64,000 bases of DNA, taken from positions 101,750 through 165,749 of the forward strand of contig CALMJK010000018.1 in NCBI GenBank assembly GCA_937864225.1. Reading direction: 5' to 3'. The notes beneath the pieces were generated by a model, which saw nothing but the letters and a program-made list of their open reading frames with translations, was not told where the DNA came from and ran no database searches. Both the position numbers and the translations under genes were made by a program. Shown one piece after another: positions 37,391 to 46,212 of the stretch. The first letter of the stretch is position 1, and every line of letters starts with the position of its first letter. Origin of the DNA: an uncultured bacterium. Its GTDB lineage: Bacteria; Krumholzibacteriota; Krumholzibacteriia; LZORAL124-64-63.

Positions 37391-37554
37391 GCCCGCGGCT
37401 TAGCCTCGCGCCCCAGGCGCCCGGAGCGACAGGGCGGGCCCGGTCTGCGGCCGGGCCTGCCGTTTGCCGGGCGGTTGCGGGAATCGGAAACTTTTCCGTG
37501 CTTGGCCCGTTAGAAGGCGCCGCCAGAGGCCATCTGCCGCAAAGGAGAACCGCG

Positions 37555-39066
37555 ATGCACAACCAGAGACCCAAGCGCGCTGCCGTGGGCTGGGTCGCCG
37601 GCGCCCTGCTGCTGACCGTCGGCTTCGTGATCGGCGTCACCGTCACCAGCGGAGGCGGTCGGGGCCGCGGCCTGCCCGCCGGTTTCAGCACCCCCGAGAG
37701 CACGGCCGCCCCCGCGGCGGTCGGCGGCGAGTTGCGCAGCTACGCCGACGTCGCGGAGGTCGCGATGCCGGCCGTCGTCAATATCTCCACCGACAAGGTG
37801 GTCAAGGGCGAGGCTTTCCAGCACCCGTTCCTGGACGACCCCATGTTCCGGCGCTTCTTCGGCGAGCCGCAGCAGGGAAACGGCCAGCGCGAGCGCGTCG
37901 AGCGCTCGCTCGGCTCGGGCGTGGTCGTGCGGGCCGACGGCTACATCCTGACCAGCAACCACGTCATCGAGCAGGCCAGCAAGATCCGCGTGCTGCTGAA
38001 GGACAACCAGGAGTACGAGGCGAAGGTCATCGGCCAGGACGCGCCCACGGACGTCGCGCTGATCAAGATCGAGGCGAGCGGCCTGGCCGCCCTGCCGCTG
38101 GGCGATTCCGGCGTTCTGCGCATCGGCGACCAGGTGATGGCCATCGGCAATCCGTTCGGCCTGGGCCAGACGGTGACCGTGGGCATCGTGAGCGCGACGG
38201 GCCGCTCGATCGGCATGCTCGACTACGAGGAGTTCATCCAGACCGACGCGGCGATCAACCGCGGCAACTCCGGCGGCGCTCTCGTGAACATGCGAGGCGA
38301 GCTGGTCGGCATCAACACCGCGATCATGAGCCCCACCGGCACGTCGGCCGGCGTCGGCTTCGCGATCCCGAGCAATCTCGCCCGGCGCGTCATGGACTCG
38401 CTCCTGTCCGACGGCAAGGTGACGCGCGCCTGGCTCGGCGTGCAGGTGCAGGACGTGGACCAGGCCATGGCGAAGGTGCACGATCTGGACCGCCCGCGCG
38501 GCGTGCTGGTCTCCGACGTCAACAAGGGCACGCCCGCCGAGAAGGCCGGTCTGCGCGACGGCGACATCATTCTTCAGGTCGACGGCAAGGAGGTCAACGA
38601 CCGCGCCCGCCTGCGCAACCTGATCAGCTTGGCCGGCGTGGACGAGACCGTGGAGTTGACCGTCTGGCGCGGCGGCCGCGAGTTGCCGGTGCGCGTGAAG
38701 CTGGCGGCGCTGCCCGAGGATCTGCAGACGGCGGCGCAGGGCGGCGACGAGCGGAGCGAGGAGGGCGAGGGCGGCCTCGAGGGCGTGCGCGTGCGCATGC
38801 TGACCGACCGCGACCGCGCCGCCATGGACATTCCCGAGGACGTCGCGGGCCTGGTCGTCGTCGACGTGGACCAGACCAGCAACGCCTTCCGGGAGGGCCT
38901 GCGCCCGGGGCAGATCATCACGGAAGTCGCGCGCGAGCCGGTGGGCGATCTGGTGCAGTACCGCCGGCTGCTGGCCAAGGATCAGGACAAGCCGATCCTG
39001 CTGCGTGTCTGGCAGCGCGGCGCCGCCGGGGGCGGCGGGCGCGTGTTCATGGCGATCCCGCGCTAG
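37555..39066 (+). CDS. HtrA/DegP-type serine protease with two PDZ domains
   Basis: 503 residues, ATG after AAAGGAG. An N-terminal signal anchor (residues about 10-30) precedes a trypsin-like protease domain with the triad His136 (TSNHVIEQ), Asp166 (TDVALIKI) and Ser239 (NRGNSGGAL). Two PDZ domains follow: one with WLGVQVQDVDQ...VLVSDVNKGTPAEKAGL (in part), the second with LVVVDVDQTSNAFREGL. A periplasmic quality-control protease of the DegQ/DegP class. Followed 13 bases later by a glycosyltransferase on the same strand. Confidence 0.93.
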   Translation: MHNQRPKRAAVGWVAGALLLTVGFVIGVTVTSGGGRGRGLPAGFSTPESTAAPAAVGGELRSYADVAEVAMPAVVNISTDKVVKGEAFQHPFLDDPMFRRFFGEPQQGNGQRERVERSLGSGVVVRADGYILTSNHVIEQASKIRVLLKDNQEYEAKVIGQDAPTDVALIKIEASGLAALPLGDSGVLRIGDQVMAIGNPFGLGQTVTVGIVSATGRSIGMLDYEEFIQTDAAINRGNSGGALVNMRGELVGINTAIMSPTGTSAGVGFAIPSNLARRVMDSLLSDGKVTRAWLGVQVQDVDQAMAKVHDLDRPRGVLVSDVNKGTPAEKAGLRDGDIILQVDGKEVNDRARLRNLISLAGVDETVELTVWRGGRELPVRVKLAALPEDLQTAAQGGDERSEEGEGGLEGVRVRMLTDRDRAAMDIPEDVAGLVVVDVDQTSNAFREGLRPGQIITEVAREPVGDLVQYRRLLAKDQDKPILLRVWQRGAAGGGGRVFMAIPR

Positions 39067-39079
39067 CGGCGGGCGCGCC

Positions 39080-40192
39080 GTGGCCGGCCCGGTCTCGCTC
39101 GTCTTCGTCTCTTCGCTGCCCCGCTGGGGCGGCGGCGAGCAGTGGATGCTCGCGGCGGCGCGGGCGATGGCCGAGCGCGGACATCGCGTGTGTCTCGTGG
39201 GACAGCCCGGCGGAGAACTCGCCCGCCGGGCTGCTGCGTGTGGTCTTCGCGCGCGCCCCCTGCGCATGGGGGGCATCCTGGTGCCGTGGACCATCGCGGC
39301 GCTGCGGCGGATCTTCGCGGCCGAGCGGGCGACGACCGCGATCGTGAACCTCGAGCGCGAGACGCGCCTGACGGCGCTGGCGGCGCGCGGCCGGCGAGGA
39401 TTCCACCTCGTCGCGCGACGCGGCAGCCCGGTCCCCCTCAAGGACAACTGGCATTACCGGCTCGTCTACCGGCGCTGGGTCGATCGCCTGATCGTCAACA
39501 GTCGCGCCGTGGGCGAGAGCGTCTTGTCGCGCGCGCCCTGGTTCGATCGGGGGCGGCTGCGGATCATCCCCAACGGCATCGACGTCGACGCTTACGCCGC
39601 GAGCGCCCGCCGCGGCCGCGCGCGCGCCGAGCTCGGCATCGCGCCGGAGCGTCCCGTCGTGGCGTGCGTGGGGGAGGTGGGCCGGCGCAAGGGGCAGGCC
39701 GTGCTGCTGGAAGCGGTCGCGCGGCTGCGCGCCGCCGGCTGCTCGCCGGACGCGCTCTTCCTGATCGCGGGCGAAGGGGAAGGGCTCGCGACGTTGCCGG
39801 CGCGCGCCCGCGAGCTGGGCCTGGGCGAGGACGCCGTGCGCTGGCTCGGCTTTCGCGCCGACGTCCCCGACCTGCTGGCCGATAGCGATCTGCTCGTTCT
39901 GCCCTCGTTCGAGGAGGGTTTCCCCAACGCGCTGCTCGAGGGCATGGCGCTGGGCCTGCCCGTCGTGTCCACGCGCGTCGACGGCATCCCCGAACTCGTG
40001 CGCCACGGCGAGACGGGTCTGCTGGTCGACGCTGGCGACGCTCCCGCCCTGGCTCAGGCCATTGGCGCGTTGCTGTCCGATCCCGAACGCCGCCGCGCCC
40101 TGGGCGAGGCCGGCCGCGCGCGCGCCCGCGCCGAGTTCTCGCAGTCGCGCGCGATGGCGGCCCTGGAAGCCTGCCTTTGCGACTGGTCGTAG
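39080..40192 (+). CDS. GT4-family glycosyltransferase
   Basis: 370 residues from the GTG at 39080. An N-terminal donor-side fold with the [16 protein letters not shown] loop of GT4 enzymes, [11 protein letters not shown] at the domain joint, and the C-terminal [21 protein letters not shown] nucleotide-sugar site with the conserved E(x7)E pattern. It transfers a sugar from a nucleotide donor to a lipid or glycan acceptor in the cytoplasm. The stop at 40192 directly abuts the integron-integrase remnant, marking the left border of the cassette region. Confidence 0.9.
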   Translation: MAGPVSLVFVSSLPRWGGGEQWMLAAARAMAERGHRVCLVGQPGGELARRAAACGLRARPLRMGGILVPWTIAALRRIFAAERATTAIVNLERETRLTALAARGRRGFHLVARRGSPVPLKDNWHYRLVYRRWVDRLIVNSRAVGESVLSRAPWFDRGRLRIIPNGIDVDAYAASARRGRARAELGIAPERPVVACVGEVGRRKGQAVLLEAVARLRAAGCSPDALFLIAGEGEGLATLPARARELGLGEDAVRWLGFRADVPDLLADSDLLVLPSFEEGFPNALLEGMALGLPVVSTRVDGIPELVRHGETGLLVDAGDAPALAQAIGALLSDPERRRALGEAGRARARAEFSQSRAMAALEACLCDWS

Positions 40193-40608
40193 GTCTGGAT
40201 CACGATCCGCGACGGCAAGGGCCGCAAGGATCGTGTCACCGTATTGCCGATCTCGACCCGAGAACCGCTACGAAGACACTTGGCGCTGGTGCGCCAGCAG
40301 CACCTGCACGATCTGGCCAAAAGGCGAGGCGGTGTCGCGCTCCCCGACGCCTTGGGCGCCAGGAGTCCCAGCGCGCCGGCCTGTCCAAACCCGCCACCGG
40401 CCACGTTCTTCGTCACAGTTTCACCACGCACCTGCTGGAAGCCGGCTACGACATCAGAACGAGCCAGGAACTGCTCGGGCACGCCGCTGTGAGCACCACC
40501 ATGATCTCCACGCACGTGCCCAATCGCGGCGGCAAAGGCGTGCGCAGCCGCTGGATGAGGGCGCGTGACGCAGGCGGGAGACATGCGCACCCCTGCCGCG
40601 CCACTTGA
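40193..40608 (+). pseudogene. intI: Remnant of an integron integrase (IntI)
   Basis: Two blocks of IntI-type tyrosine recombinase sequence survive. The first frame (40193 onward) reads [17 protein letters not shown]...[12 protein letters not shown] (in part), the conserved middle of IntI proteins. About 50 residues, including the IntI-specific insertion, are then missing and the frame shifts. The second frame reads [36 protein letters not shown] and ends [13 protein letters not shown] (given in part). The HxLRH and LLGH elements are intact, but the catalytic Tyr of TTMIYTHV is Ser (TTMISTHV). The N-terminal 200 or so residues are absent. It is transcribed in the same direction as the cassettes. 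Confidence 0.85.
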
Positions 40609-40886
40609 ATCGGCCCGATCAATGGCGTAGAGTGGCCTTCCGCAACGGGGGTTCCACAAGAACGAGGGTTACAGTCCAAAATCTTTCGGGCACAAGCCAG
40701 TGCCCGAGCTGCGTGTCCCCGGCAACGGGAGCAGCTTATCTGGATACGAAGACCGGCTTATCGGGATATCAAGACCTTTGATATTCATTAGGGCTGGTCA
40801 GCGCCATCCAGATACATAGGTCGAGATACTGTGAGTTCGACGGACTTGACGGAGATGCGACGTTACCGGCAGGAGGAGGCGCTCTC
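40609..40886 (+). other. Leading region between integrase remnant and first cassette gene
   Basis: Expected place of attI and the cassette promoter. I see a seven-base-pair hairpin (CGGGCAC/GTGCCCG, 40687-40706) and two imperfect 20-base direct repeats, but no convincing attI core or promoter. Confidence 0.4.
40735..40776 (+). repeat. Imperfect 20-base direct repeat, two copies
   Basis: CTTATCTGGATACGAAGACC (40735-40754) and CTTATCGGGATATCAAGACC (40757-40776), three mismatches, 22-base period. Integrases bind direct repeats in attI, so these may be remnants of such sites; this is speculative. Confidence 0.5.
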
Positions 40887-41849
40887 ATGGCTGAGTCCGG
40901 TCGTGCCTTCAAGCTGGTGGCCGTGATGGTCTGGTTGGCGGCCGCAGCGGTGCCTGCTCAGGAGAACCCGCGCCATGCGGGAGCTGGCGTCGCCAAGACG
41001 CTCTCTCGGCCCGACTTGGTGCTGCACTACGTTGACTACGGCAAAGGCGAGCCGGTATTAGTGCTGATGGGCGGACCAGGCTTGTCTGGAGAGGGTATGG
41101 AGCCTGTCGCCCAGATCATCGCAAGACGGGCCCGGGCTATAGTGCCGGACCAGCGGGGCTCTGGTGGTTCCATCCCGAAGACGGCGGAGGCCATAACCCT
41201 CGAGGGCACGCTGGCGGACCTCGAGGCACTTCGCCAGGCGTTGGGGATCGAGAAATGGACCGTCTGGGGCTGCTCCTGGGGTGGCGCGCTAGCGCTCGAG
41301 TACGCTTCCAAGTTCCCTTCAAGCCTGAAAGGCCTTGTACTCGTCGGATCCGGGCCCGCGTCTCCGGCTCCATTCGGCTCTGCGTTCGCTGACAACATGG
41401 CGGCCCGCATGAGTGCAGATGACCGAGCGGCTCAACGCTACTGGTCTCAGCCTGACGTCATCACCAGGGACCCTGAACGCGCTGCGGTCGAAGTCCTCCG
41501 GGCCATCATCCCCTCGCAGTTCTACGACCGCGACAAGGCCAACGAGGCGATTGCAGTCTTCAAGCCCGGCAGAGAGCACTACAACCCAGAGGCCGCACAG
41601 TACCTGGGACCCGCGTACGATCGGGGTGCCGCTGCACGGGTAGCTGCTCTGCGCACCGTCCAAATCCCAGCGCTCATCATCCATGGTCGCCAAGACCCGA
41701 CACCCGAGTCGGTGGCAATAGCCAACCACCAGCTCCTCAGCAACAGCCGCCTGGTGTGGCTCGACCGCTGCGGGCACTGGCCGTGGATTGAGCAGCCAGA
41801 GGCCTTCGAGAAAGCGCTGTTCGAGTTCCTCTTTCCGCAGGGCTCTTGA
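40887..41849 (+). CDS. Cassette gene: exported alpha/beta hydrolase (proline iminopeptidase-like)
   Basis: 320 residues, AGGAGGAGG site, signal peptide ending near residue 26 (VPAQE). Alpha/beta-hydrolase marks: the oxyanion loop LMGGPGLSGEG, PDQRGSGGS, and nucleophile elbow WGCSWGGAL, in which Ser follows Gly-Cys. The acid and His lie in HGRQDPTPE and CGHWPWIE. The closest classic family is proline iminopeptidase (HGGPG becomes MGGPG). A second member of this family sits two cassettes on. Followed by a full attC at 41861. Confidence 0.82.
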   Translation: MAESGRAFKLVAVMVWLAAAAVPAQENPRHAGAGVAKTLSRPDLVLHYVDYGKGEPVLVLMGGPGLSGEGMEPVAQIIARRARAIVPDQRGSGGSIPKTAEAITLEGTLADLEALRQALGIEKWTVWGCSWGGALALEYASKFPSSLKGLVLVGSGPASPAPFGSAFADNMAARMSADDRAAQRYWSQPDVITRDPERAAVEVLRAIIPSQFYDRDKANEAIAVFKPGREHYNPEAAQYLGPAYDRGAAARVAALRTVQIPALIIHGRQDPTPESVAIANHQLLSNSRLVWLDRCGHWPWIEQPEAFEKALFEFLFPQGS

Positions 41850-41860
41850 GAAAGCGAGCC

Positions 41861-41988
41861 GTCGAACAAGCGGATGCAGCTGACGAAGCTCAGGGCGGCA
41901 CCCGTACTGCAAGCTGAGGTGCCGCCCTGTGCCCCCGCCGGCAAGATGGACGGGGGCACCGCTTCGCCGCTGATCCGCAGTGTTGGGC
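41861..41988 (+). repeat. attC site 1
   Basis: GTCGAAC start box and GTTGGGC end box (41982-41988). The arms GCGGATGCAGC and GCTGATCCGC pair with one unpaired G. Length 128. Confidence 0.75.
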
Positions 41989-42144
41989 GGCTAGGAACGC
42001 CGACGGAGGACAAGCAGAAGAAGTCGTCGCTTTCGCTCGGCATTCTCTTGTCAATGCTGACATCCGGGCATGAGTTCGGATGTCAGTTCAACTTGGGAGT
42101 TTGCGCGATTCGCAGTCCCATTGTCCCCACCGTATGGAGACGGG

Positions 42145-43131
42145 GTGAAGACCTTGGTCGATTTCCTGGACGTGGAGCGTGCCGCAGTGAGCCTCGAAGG
42201 CAAGGTGCGCCGCACGGAGGTCACGCTCGACGGGGCGCTGGGCCAACAGTGCGGCGCCGTCGTCTGCGTCAAGTGGGAGAATCACCAGATCACAGGCTCG
42301 TTCAAGGTGCGTGGGGCGCTGAACGCTGTGATAAGCCTGCCCCAAGAGCGGCGTGGGAACGGCGTGACTTGCAGTTCGTCGGGGAACCATGGGCTCGGGG
42401 TATGCTATGCCGCCAGAGAGGCGGCCATCCCCGCCGTGGTGTGCGTTCCGGACTACGCCTCACCCAAGAAGATCGCCGCGATGCGCGAGCTCGGGGCTGA
42501 GGTGCGAGTCCTGGACGGACCGTACAGCATGGCCGAAGCCACGGCCATCCGCCTGGCCCAAGACACGGGCGCATCCTTCATCTCACCCTACAACGACCCC
42601 TGCGTGGTCGCCGGACAGGGCACGCTCGTCCGCGAATGGCTCGATCAGGTCCCGAATCTCGACGTGATCGTGCTCCCGGTGGGAGGCGCGGGCCTGTCTA
42701 GCGGGGTTGGCCTGGCGCTCAAAGCTCTGCGCCCAACGTCCTGTCTGTATGGTGTCTCGACTGAGGGCTCAGCTTTCGTACACGCCTACTGGCATGGACA
42801 CCCGATGGAAGCACTAGAGATTGCGCCCAACCTTGCTGACGGGATCACCGGCAGGGTCGACCCGGCCTCGATCACCCTCCCGCTCGCGTGTCGGTTGATC
42901 GACGGTTTCGTGCTCGTCAACGACGACCAGATCGCCCGCGCTGTAGCCTACTGCTATGATCGGCACAACCAAGTCGTTGAGGGGGCAGCGGCAGTCGGGC
43001 TGGCCGCCTTGCTTTCTGGCAAACTTGGAATCTCTGGTCGCACGGCGGGCGTGCTTATCACGGGCGGCAACATTGCACGGGAAACCCACCAGGGCATGCT
43101 CCGGCGAGGGAGGTTGAGCGAGCGATCTTAA
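42145..43131 (+). CDS. Cassette gene: threonine/serine dehydratase-like PLP enzyme
   Basis: 328 residues from GTG 42145. Fold-type II PLP enzyme: Schiff-base Lys54 in QITGSFKVRGA, the SSSGNHGLGV phosphate/substrate loop, VVCVPDYASPKKI, VLPVGGAGLSSG for the cofactor phosphate, and LITGGNIA near the end. The order matches TdcB-like threonine dehydratases and serine racemases, without a C-terminal regulatory domain. It should deaminate or racemise a hydroxy amino acid. An ATG at 42070 is in frame and would add 25 residues with no family similarity; the GTG has GGAGA four bases upstream. Confidence 0.82.
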   Translation: MKTLVDFLDVERAAVSLEGKVRRTEVTLDGALGQQCGAVVCVKWENHQITGSFKVRGALNAVISLPQERRGNGVTCSSSGNHGLGVCYAAREAAIPAVVCVPDYASPKKIAAMRELGAEVRVLDGPYSMAEATAIRLAQDTGASFISPYNDPCVVAGQGTLVREWLDQVPNLDVIVLPVGGAGLSSGVGLALKALRPTSCLYGVSTEGSAFVHAYWHGHPMEALEIAPNLADGITGRVDPASITLPLACRLIDGFVLVNDDQIARAVAYCYDRHNQVVEGAAAVGLAALLSGKLGISGRTAGVLITGGNIARETHQGMLRRGRLSERS

Positions 43132-43187
43132 AGCTTGAGTGCCCGTTACGAATAGCGAAGAGCACAGCCACCGTCCCGGCGTTCGCC

Positions 43188-43318
43188 GCTCAACAACTCG
43201 CTGAAACTGACCCGGCGGGCTGGCGGACAGGGTGGCGCGCCTAGCCCGTAGATATGCGCGACAATCAACGGAGGGTCTGCCCGCTTCCGCCGGGGCGCTT
43301 AGCTCGAGGCCGTTGGAC
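43188..43318 (+). repeat. attC site 2
   Basis: GCTCAAC (43188-43194) to GTTGGAC (43312-43318), with partly pairing arms (CTCGCTGAA against TTAGCTCGAG) and an inner CCCGGCGGGC region. Length 131. Confidence 0.55.
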
Positions 43319-43384
43319 GGTCGCGATCGCGTTTGCAGAAGTGGCGAAACAGACGGGAGACTCAGCTTCGATCGGGAGGTCCAC

Positions 43385-44419
43385 GTGAGAAACATCGTCG
43401 CGCTCGCGGCCGTCGTGCTGGCATTGAACGCATGCGTCAGCAGCGCTCCGACGGCACAAGTCGTCTCAGGGAGCTATCTGGACTACTCGGGCCGCGACGA
43501 TCTGCTCAGTGGCGGCGCACGGATGATCCCAGTGGAGACGCCGAAGGGCACCTTTCACGTATGGACCAAACGCGTTGGCAACAACCCGACCACGAAAGTA
43601 CTCCTCTTGCACGGTGGGCCTGGCGCGACCCACGAGTACTTCGAAGCGTTCGACAGCTACTTTCCCGCTGCCGGCATCGAGTACTACTACTATGACCAGC
43701 TCGGCTCGGCCTACAGCGACCAGCCGGACGCGCCAGAGCTCTGGAATCTGTCGCGATTCGTCGAGGAAGTCGAGCAGGTGCGCCGCGCACTCGAGCTCGA
43801 CCAGCAGAACTTCTATCTGCTTGGGAGCTCTTGGGGTGGAATCCTGGCCATCGAGTACGCCCTGAAGTACCAGCAGCACCTGAAGGGCCTTGTCATCTCC
43901 AACATGATGGCCAGCATCCCGGCGTACAACGAGTACGCCAACAAGGTGTTGATGCCGTCCATGGACCAGACCGCGCTGGCGGAGATCAAGCGTTTGGAGG
44001 CCGTGGGAGAGTACGACAACCCGCGCTACATGGAACTGCTGATCCCTCACCACTACGTCAAACATTTCCTGCGGATGCCGCCAGACCAGTGGCCCGACCC
44101 CGTGAACCGCGCGTTCAAGCACCTGAACCCGAAGGTGTATGTCCCGATGCAGGGCCCGAGCGAGCTCGGTGTTAACGGGACACTGGAGAATTGGGATCGA
44201 ACCGCAGATCTCGGGAAGATCGCGGTGCCGACCCTTGTGATCGGCGCCCGCTACGACACGATGGACCCGGCGCACATGGAGAAGATGGCGAGCCAGGTCG
44301 AGAGAGGACGCTACCTCTTCTGTCCAGACGGCAGCCACTTGGCGCTTTACGACGACCAGAAAGTCTACTTCGAGGGGGTGATCCAGTTCGTTCGCGACGT
44401 GGACGCAGGCCGCTTCTGA
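43385..44419 (+). CDS. Cassette gene: lipoprotein alpha/beta hydrolase (proline iminopeptidase-like)
   Basis: 344 residues from GTG 43385 after GGGAGG. Lipobox LNAC at residues 15-18, so the enzyme is anchored in a membrane as a lipoprotein. Proline iminopeptidase marks are clear: LLHGGPGATHEYF, YYYDQLGSAYSD, GSSWGGILA (nucleophile Ser), GARYDTMDP for the acid and GSHLALYDD for the His. It would release N-terminal proline from peptides, or act on another amide. It is related to, but clearly distinct from, the hydrolase in cassette 1. Confidence 0.88.
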   Translation: MRNIVALAAVVLALNACVSSAPTAQVVSGSYLDYSGRDDLLSGGARMIPVETPKGTFHVWTKRVGNNPTTKVLLLHGGPGATHEYFEAFDSYFPAAGIEYYYYDQLGSAYSDQPDAPELWNLSRFVEEVEQVRRALELDQQNFYLLGSSWGGILAIEYALKYQQHLKGLVISNMMASIPAYNEYANKVLMPSMDQTALAEIKRLEAVGEYDNPRYMELLIPHHYVKHFLRMPPDQWPDPVNRAFKHLNPKVYVPMQGPSELGVNGTLENWDRTADLGKIAVPTLVIGARYDTMDPAHMEKMASQVERGRYLFCPDGSHLALYDDQKVYFEGVIQFVRDVDAGRF

Positions 44420-44426
44420 GCCGGCC

Positions 44427-44486
44427 GTCCAACCACGGCATGCAGCGGCGGGCGCTACGCGCCGCCGCTGATGCCGGTCGTTATAC
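44427..44486 (+). repeat. attC site 3
   Basis: GTCCAAC to GTTATAC. The arms CGGCATGCAGCGGCG and CGCCGCTGATGCCG pair perfectly apart from one unpaired G; length 60, the classic short attC. Confidence 0.85.
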
Positions 44487-44503
44487 AGACTCAGAGGTAC
44501 GAC

Positions 44504-44878
44504 TTGAGTGACAAGGCCAGCCTTCTCGCAGCATTCGACAAGCTTAGAACAGCCTTGCACACCAATGACGTGCAAGTACTGAACATGTTGATTGCAGAGG
44601 AGTATGTCGGGTTTGATCCCCGCGGCAATCCACAGGACAAGACAATGACCGTCGATGCATACAAGCCTGGCGCCACAAAGCTCGACAAGTACAGTCTCGA
44701 CGGCGTCACGACATCGGTGATTGGTTCAGTTGGGATTGTCTCCGGCAAGGGGTACATTCACGGCAAGTATGCCGAATATGAGTTCGAGCACAACTTGCGA
44801 TTTCTCGACATATACGTTCACAGGGAAGGCAGGTGGCAGTTGTATCTGTCACAGGTGACGCCGTTAGGGGCAGTATAA
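44504..44878 (+). CDS. Cassette gene: NTF2/SnoaL-like (DUF4440-type) protein
   Basis: About 124 residues from TTG 44504, six bases after AGAGG; the in-frame ATG at 44471 lies inside the attC and is less likely. Typical NTF2-like cone: an opening helix SLLAAFDKLRTALHTND, LNMLIAEEYVGFDPRGN, VDAYKPGATKLDKYSL, and closing strands RFLDIYVHREGRWQLYLSQVT. Such proteins bind small molecules or catalyse isomerisations; the function here is unknown. A truncated relative occurs at 54329. Confidence 0.75.
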   Translation: MSDKASLLAAFDKLRTALHTNDVQVLNMLIAEEYVGFDPRGNPQDKTMTVDAYKPGATKLDKYSLDGVTTSVIGSVGIVSGKGYIHGKYAEYEFEHNLRFLDIYVHREGRWQLYLSQVTPLGAV

Positions 44879-44967
44879 CGAGCCGTTGCAGCGGCCGAGC
44901 TCGCGCGTCACGGCCCTTGCGGGGCAAGGGCCGCGCCGCGCGGCCCGCCGCTGAACGCCGGGACGCT
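44873..44967 (+). repeat. attC site 4 (end box degenerate)
   Basis: GTATAAC overlaps the stop codon of the NTF2-like gene and is the complement of attC3's GTTATAC. The arms GTTGCAGCGG and CCGCTGAAC pair with one unpaired G. The expected GTTRRRY end has decayed (GGGACGC). Shares about 50 bases with attC5. Confidence 0.7.
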
Positions 44968-44985
44968 GTACAGAGGGGGACAGTC

Positions 44986-45432
44986 ATGGCTCGTGTCCTC
45001 GTCGCATTGGGGCTTGCGATCCTGGGGCTGTTCCGGTGTGCGCAGGCCAGCGCCGCGCCACATGAGATTGCCGTCTTCGTCACGGTCCAGCCCGAGACGT
45101 TGGCGTATGGGGACAAGGTCACGATTACCGTCGAAGCTCGGAATTCAGGGGACTCACCCATTGAGTATGGGCGCGGGTCTTCCTCATGCCGGCTGGACGC
45201 TGTCGTTCGCGTGAATGACATCGACGTCCCAGCGTCTGTTCACCGCGCCTGTCTCAAAGACCTCGGACCTTGGATCCTCGCACCCGGAGAACGCCGGCGG
45301 GAAAGGTTGTTCTGGACTGGCGCGGTTGCCGCTCCAGACACCACCTACCGGCTTCAACCCAACACGTACGAATTGCGCGGTGCTGCCGGGCCTTTCCTCA
45401 GCGAGCCCGTGGAGGTAGAAGTCAGGGAGTAG
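44986..45432 (+). CDS. Cassette gene: secreted immunoglobulin-like beta protein, unrecognised
   Basis: 148 residues, ATG after GAGGGGGA, signal peptide ending at SAAPH (residue 24). The mature domain has IAVFVTVQPETLAYGDKVTITVEARNSGDSP (in part), a beta sandwich opening as in intracellular proteinase-inhibitor (BsuPI) or CARDB-like domains, then CRLDAVVRVND and a terminal RLQPNTYELRGAAG. Two Cys pairs suggest disulfides. No enzymatic motif; function unknown. Confidence 0.7.
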   Translation: MARVLVALGLAILGLFRCAQASAAPHEIAVFVTVQPETLAYGDKVTITVEARNSGDSPIEYGRGSSSCRLDAVVRVNDIDVPASVHRACLKDLGPWILAPGERRRERLFWTGAVAAPDTTYRLQPNTYELRGAAGPFLSEPVEVEVRE

Positions 45433-45454
45433 CGCGAGTGATTTCGGGGGGCCT

Positions 45455-45551
45455 GCATAACGAGCCGCTGCAGCGGCGGGTCTCGCGCGTTACGGCCCTT
45501 GCGGGGCAAGGGCCGCGCCGCGCGGCCCGCCGCTGAATCGAGGCGTTAGAC
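45455..45551 (+). repeat. attC site 5
   Basis: GCATAAC to GTTAGAC; arms GCTGCAGCGGCGGG and CCCGCCGCTGAA; length 97. About 50 bases of the central part are almost identical to attC4. Confidence 0.85.
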
Positions 45552-45567
45552 ATACGAAGGGATGAGC

Positions 45568-45942
45568 ATGTCAAGCGTTCTCAATATCGAAAAAGGCTTT
45601 GCGTCATTCGCTGATACATTTTCCCCGAAGATTCTGGCTGAGCTGAACGGGCAACTTGTGATGCTGGTCAGGTGCGAGGGGGATAAGGTGCCGTGGCATA
45701 CTCATGCCAATGAAGATGAATTGTTCTTCGTCGTAGACGGCGAGCTTGAAGTCCATGCAGGGGAGAAGAAGGAGATCCTTCGCGCTGGCGAGATGTACAT
45801 TGTCAGGCGAGGCATTGAACATCGCATTGTGCCGCGAGGCCATGTGAAGCTCATTCTTTTTGAACCGGCAGGAATCGAGCACACGGGGAAGGTACAAGCA
45901 GAGATCACAAAGAAGCGATTTGCTCGTCTTGAATTGGAATGA
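45568..45942 (+). CDS. Cassette gene: cupin-domain protein
   Basis: 124 residues from ATG 45568, seven bases after GAAGG (an ATG at 45562 is too close). Single cupin barrel: PWHTHANEDELFFVVDGELEVH gives motif 1 with two His and a Glu, and RRGIEHRIVPRG gives the motif 2 His. A mononuclear metal site is therefore intact. The type resembles small cupins of the mannose-6-phosphate isomerase-like group; substrate unknown. Confidence 0.82.
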   Translation: MSSVLNIEKGFASFADTFSPKILAELNGQLVMLVRCEGDKVPWHTHANEDELFFVVDGELEVHAGEKKEILRAGEMYIVRRGIEHRIVPRGHVKLILFEPAGIEHTGKVQAEITKKRFARLELE

Positions 45943-45945
45943 AAT

Positions 45946-46049
45946 GCCTAACTCCGCATGCAGCTGCCGGCCACTGCCGTCACGCCGCCTGCGGAGCACA
46001 CGGCCCGCCGGGGCGGCGGGCGTGGCATCAGCTGATGCCGGCGTTAGGC
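45946..46049 (+). repeat. attC site 6
   Basis: GCCTAAC to GTTAGGC, an exactly complementary pair of end boxes; arms CGCATGCAGCTG and CAGCTGATGCCG; length 104. Confidence 0.88.
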
Positions 46050-46146
46050 TAGCGTAACGCCGGCACGGCAGCCGGATTCGCGAGGCTCAAATCTCTTTAA
46101 CCCGCCAAGCCGAGTTAAAATATAGCGCCAGTAATTTTAATTCCAC

Positions 46147-46175
46147 TTGACAGATTAAAGTTTTCGCGCTATTCT
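46147..46175 (+). promoter_or_regulatory. Promoter inside the Fic cassette
   Basis: TTGACA at 46147-46152, 17-base spacer and TATTCT at 46170-46175, 37 bases before the fic start, in a locally AT-rich stretch. A cassette carrying its own promoter, as is often seen for toxin cassettes. Confidence 0.6.
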
Positions 46176-46212
46176 ACGAGAAGGGCCCGTTTAACAGACG
46201 AGGGTATAAGCT

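Noticed and set aside
40609..40886. An attI site or cassette promoter at the start of the array.
   Set aside because: GTTACAG near 40660 and GTTACCG near 40862 do not fit GTTRRRY, and no -35/-10 pair was convincing.
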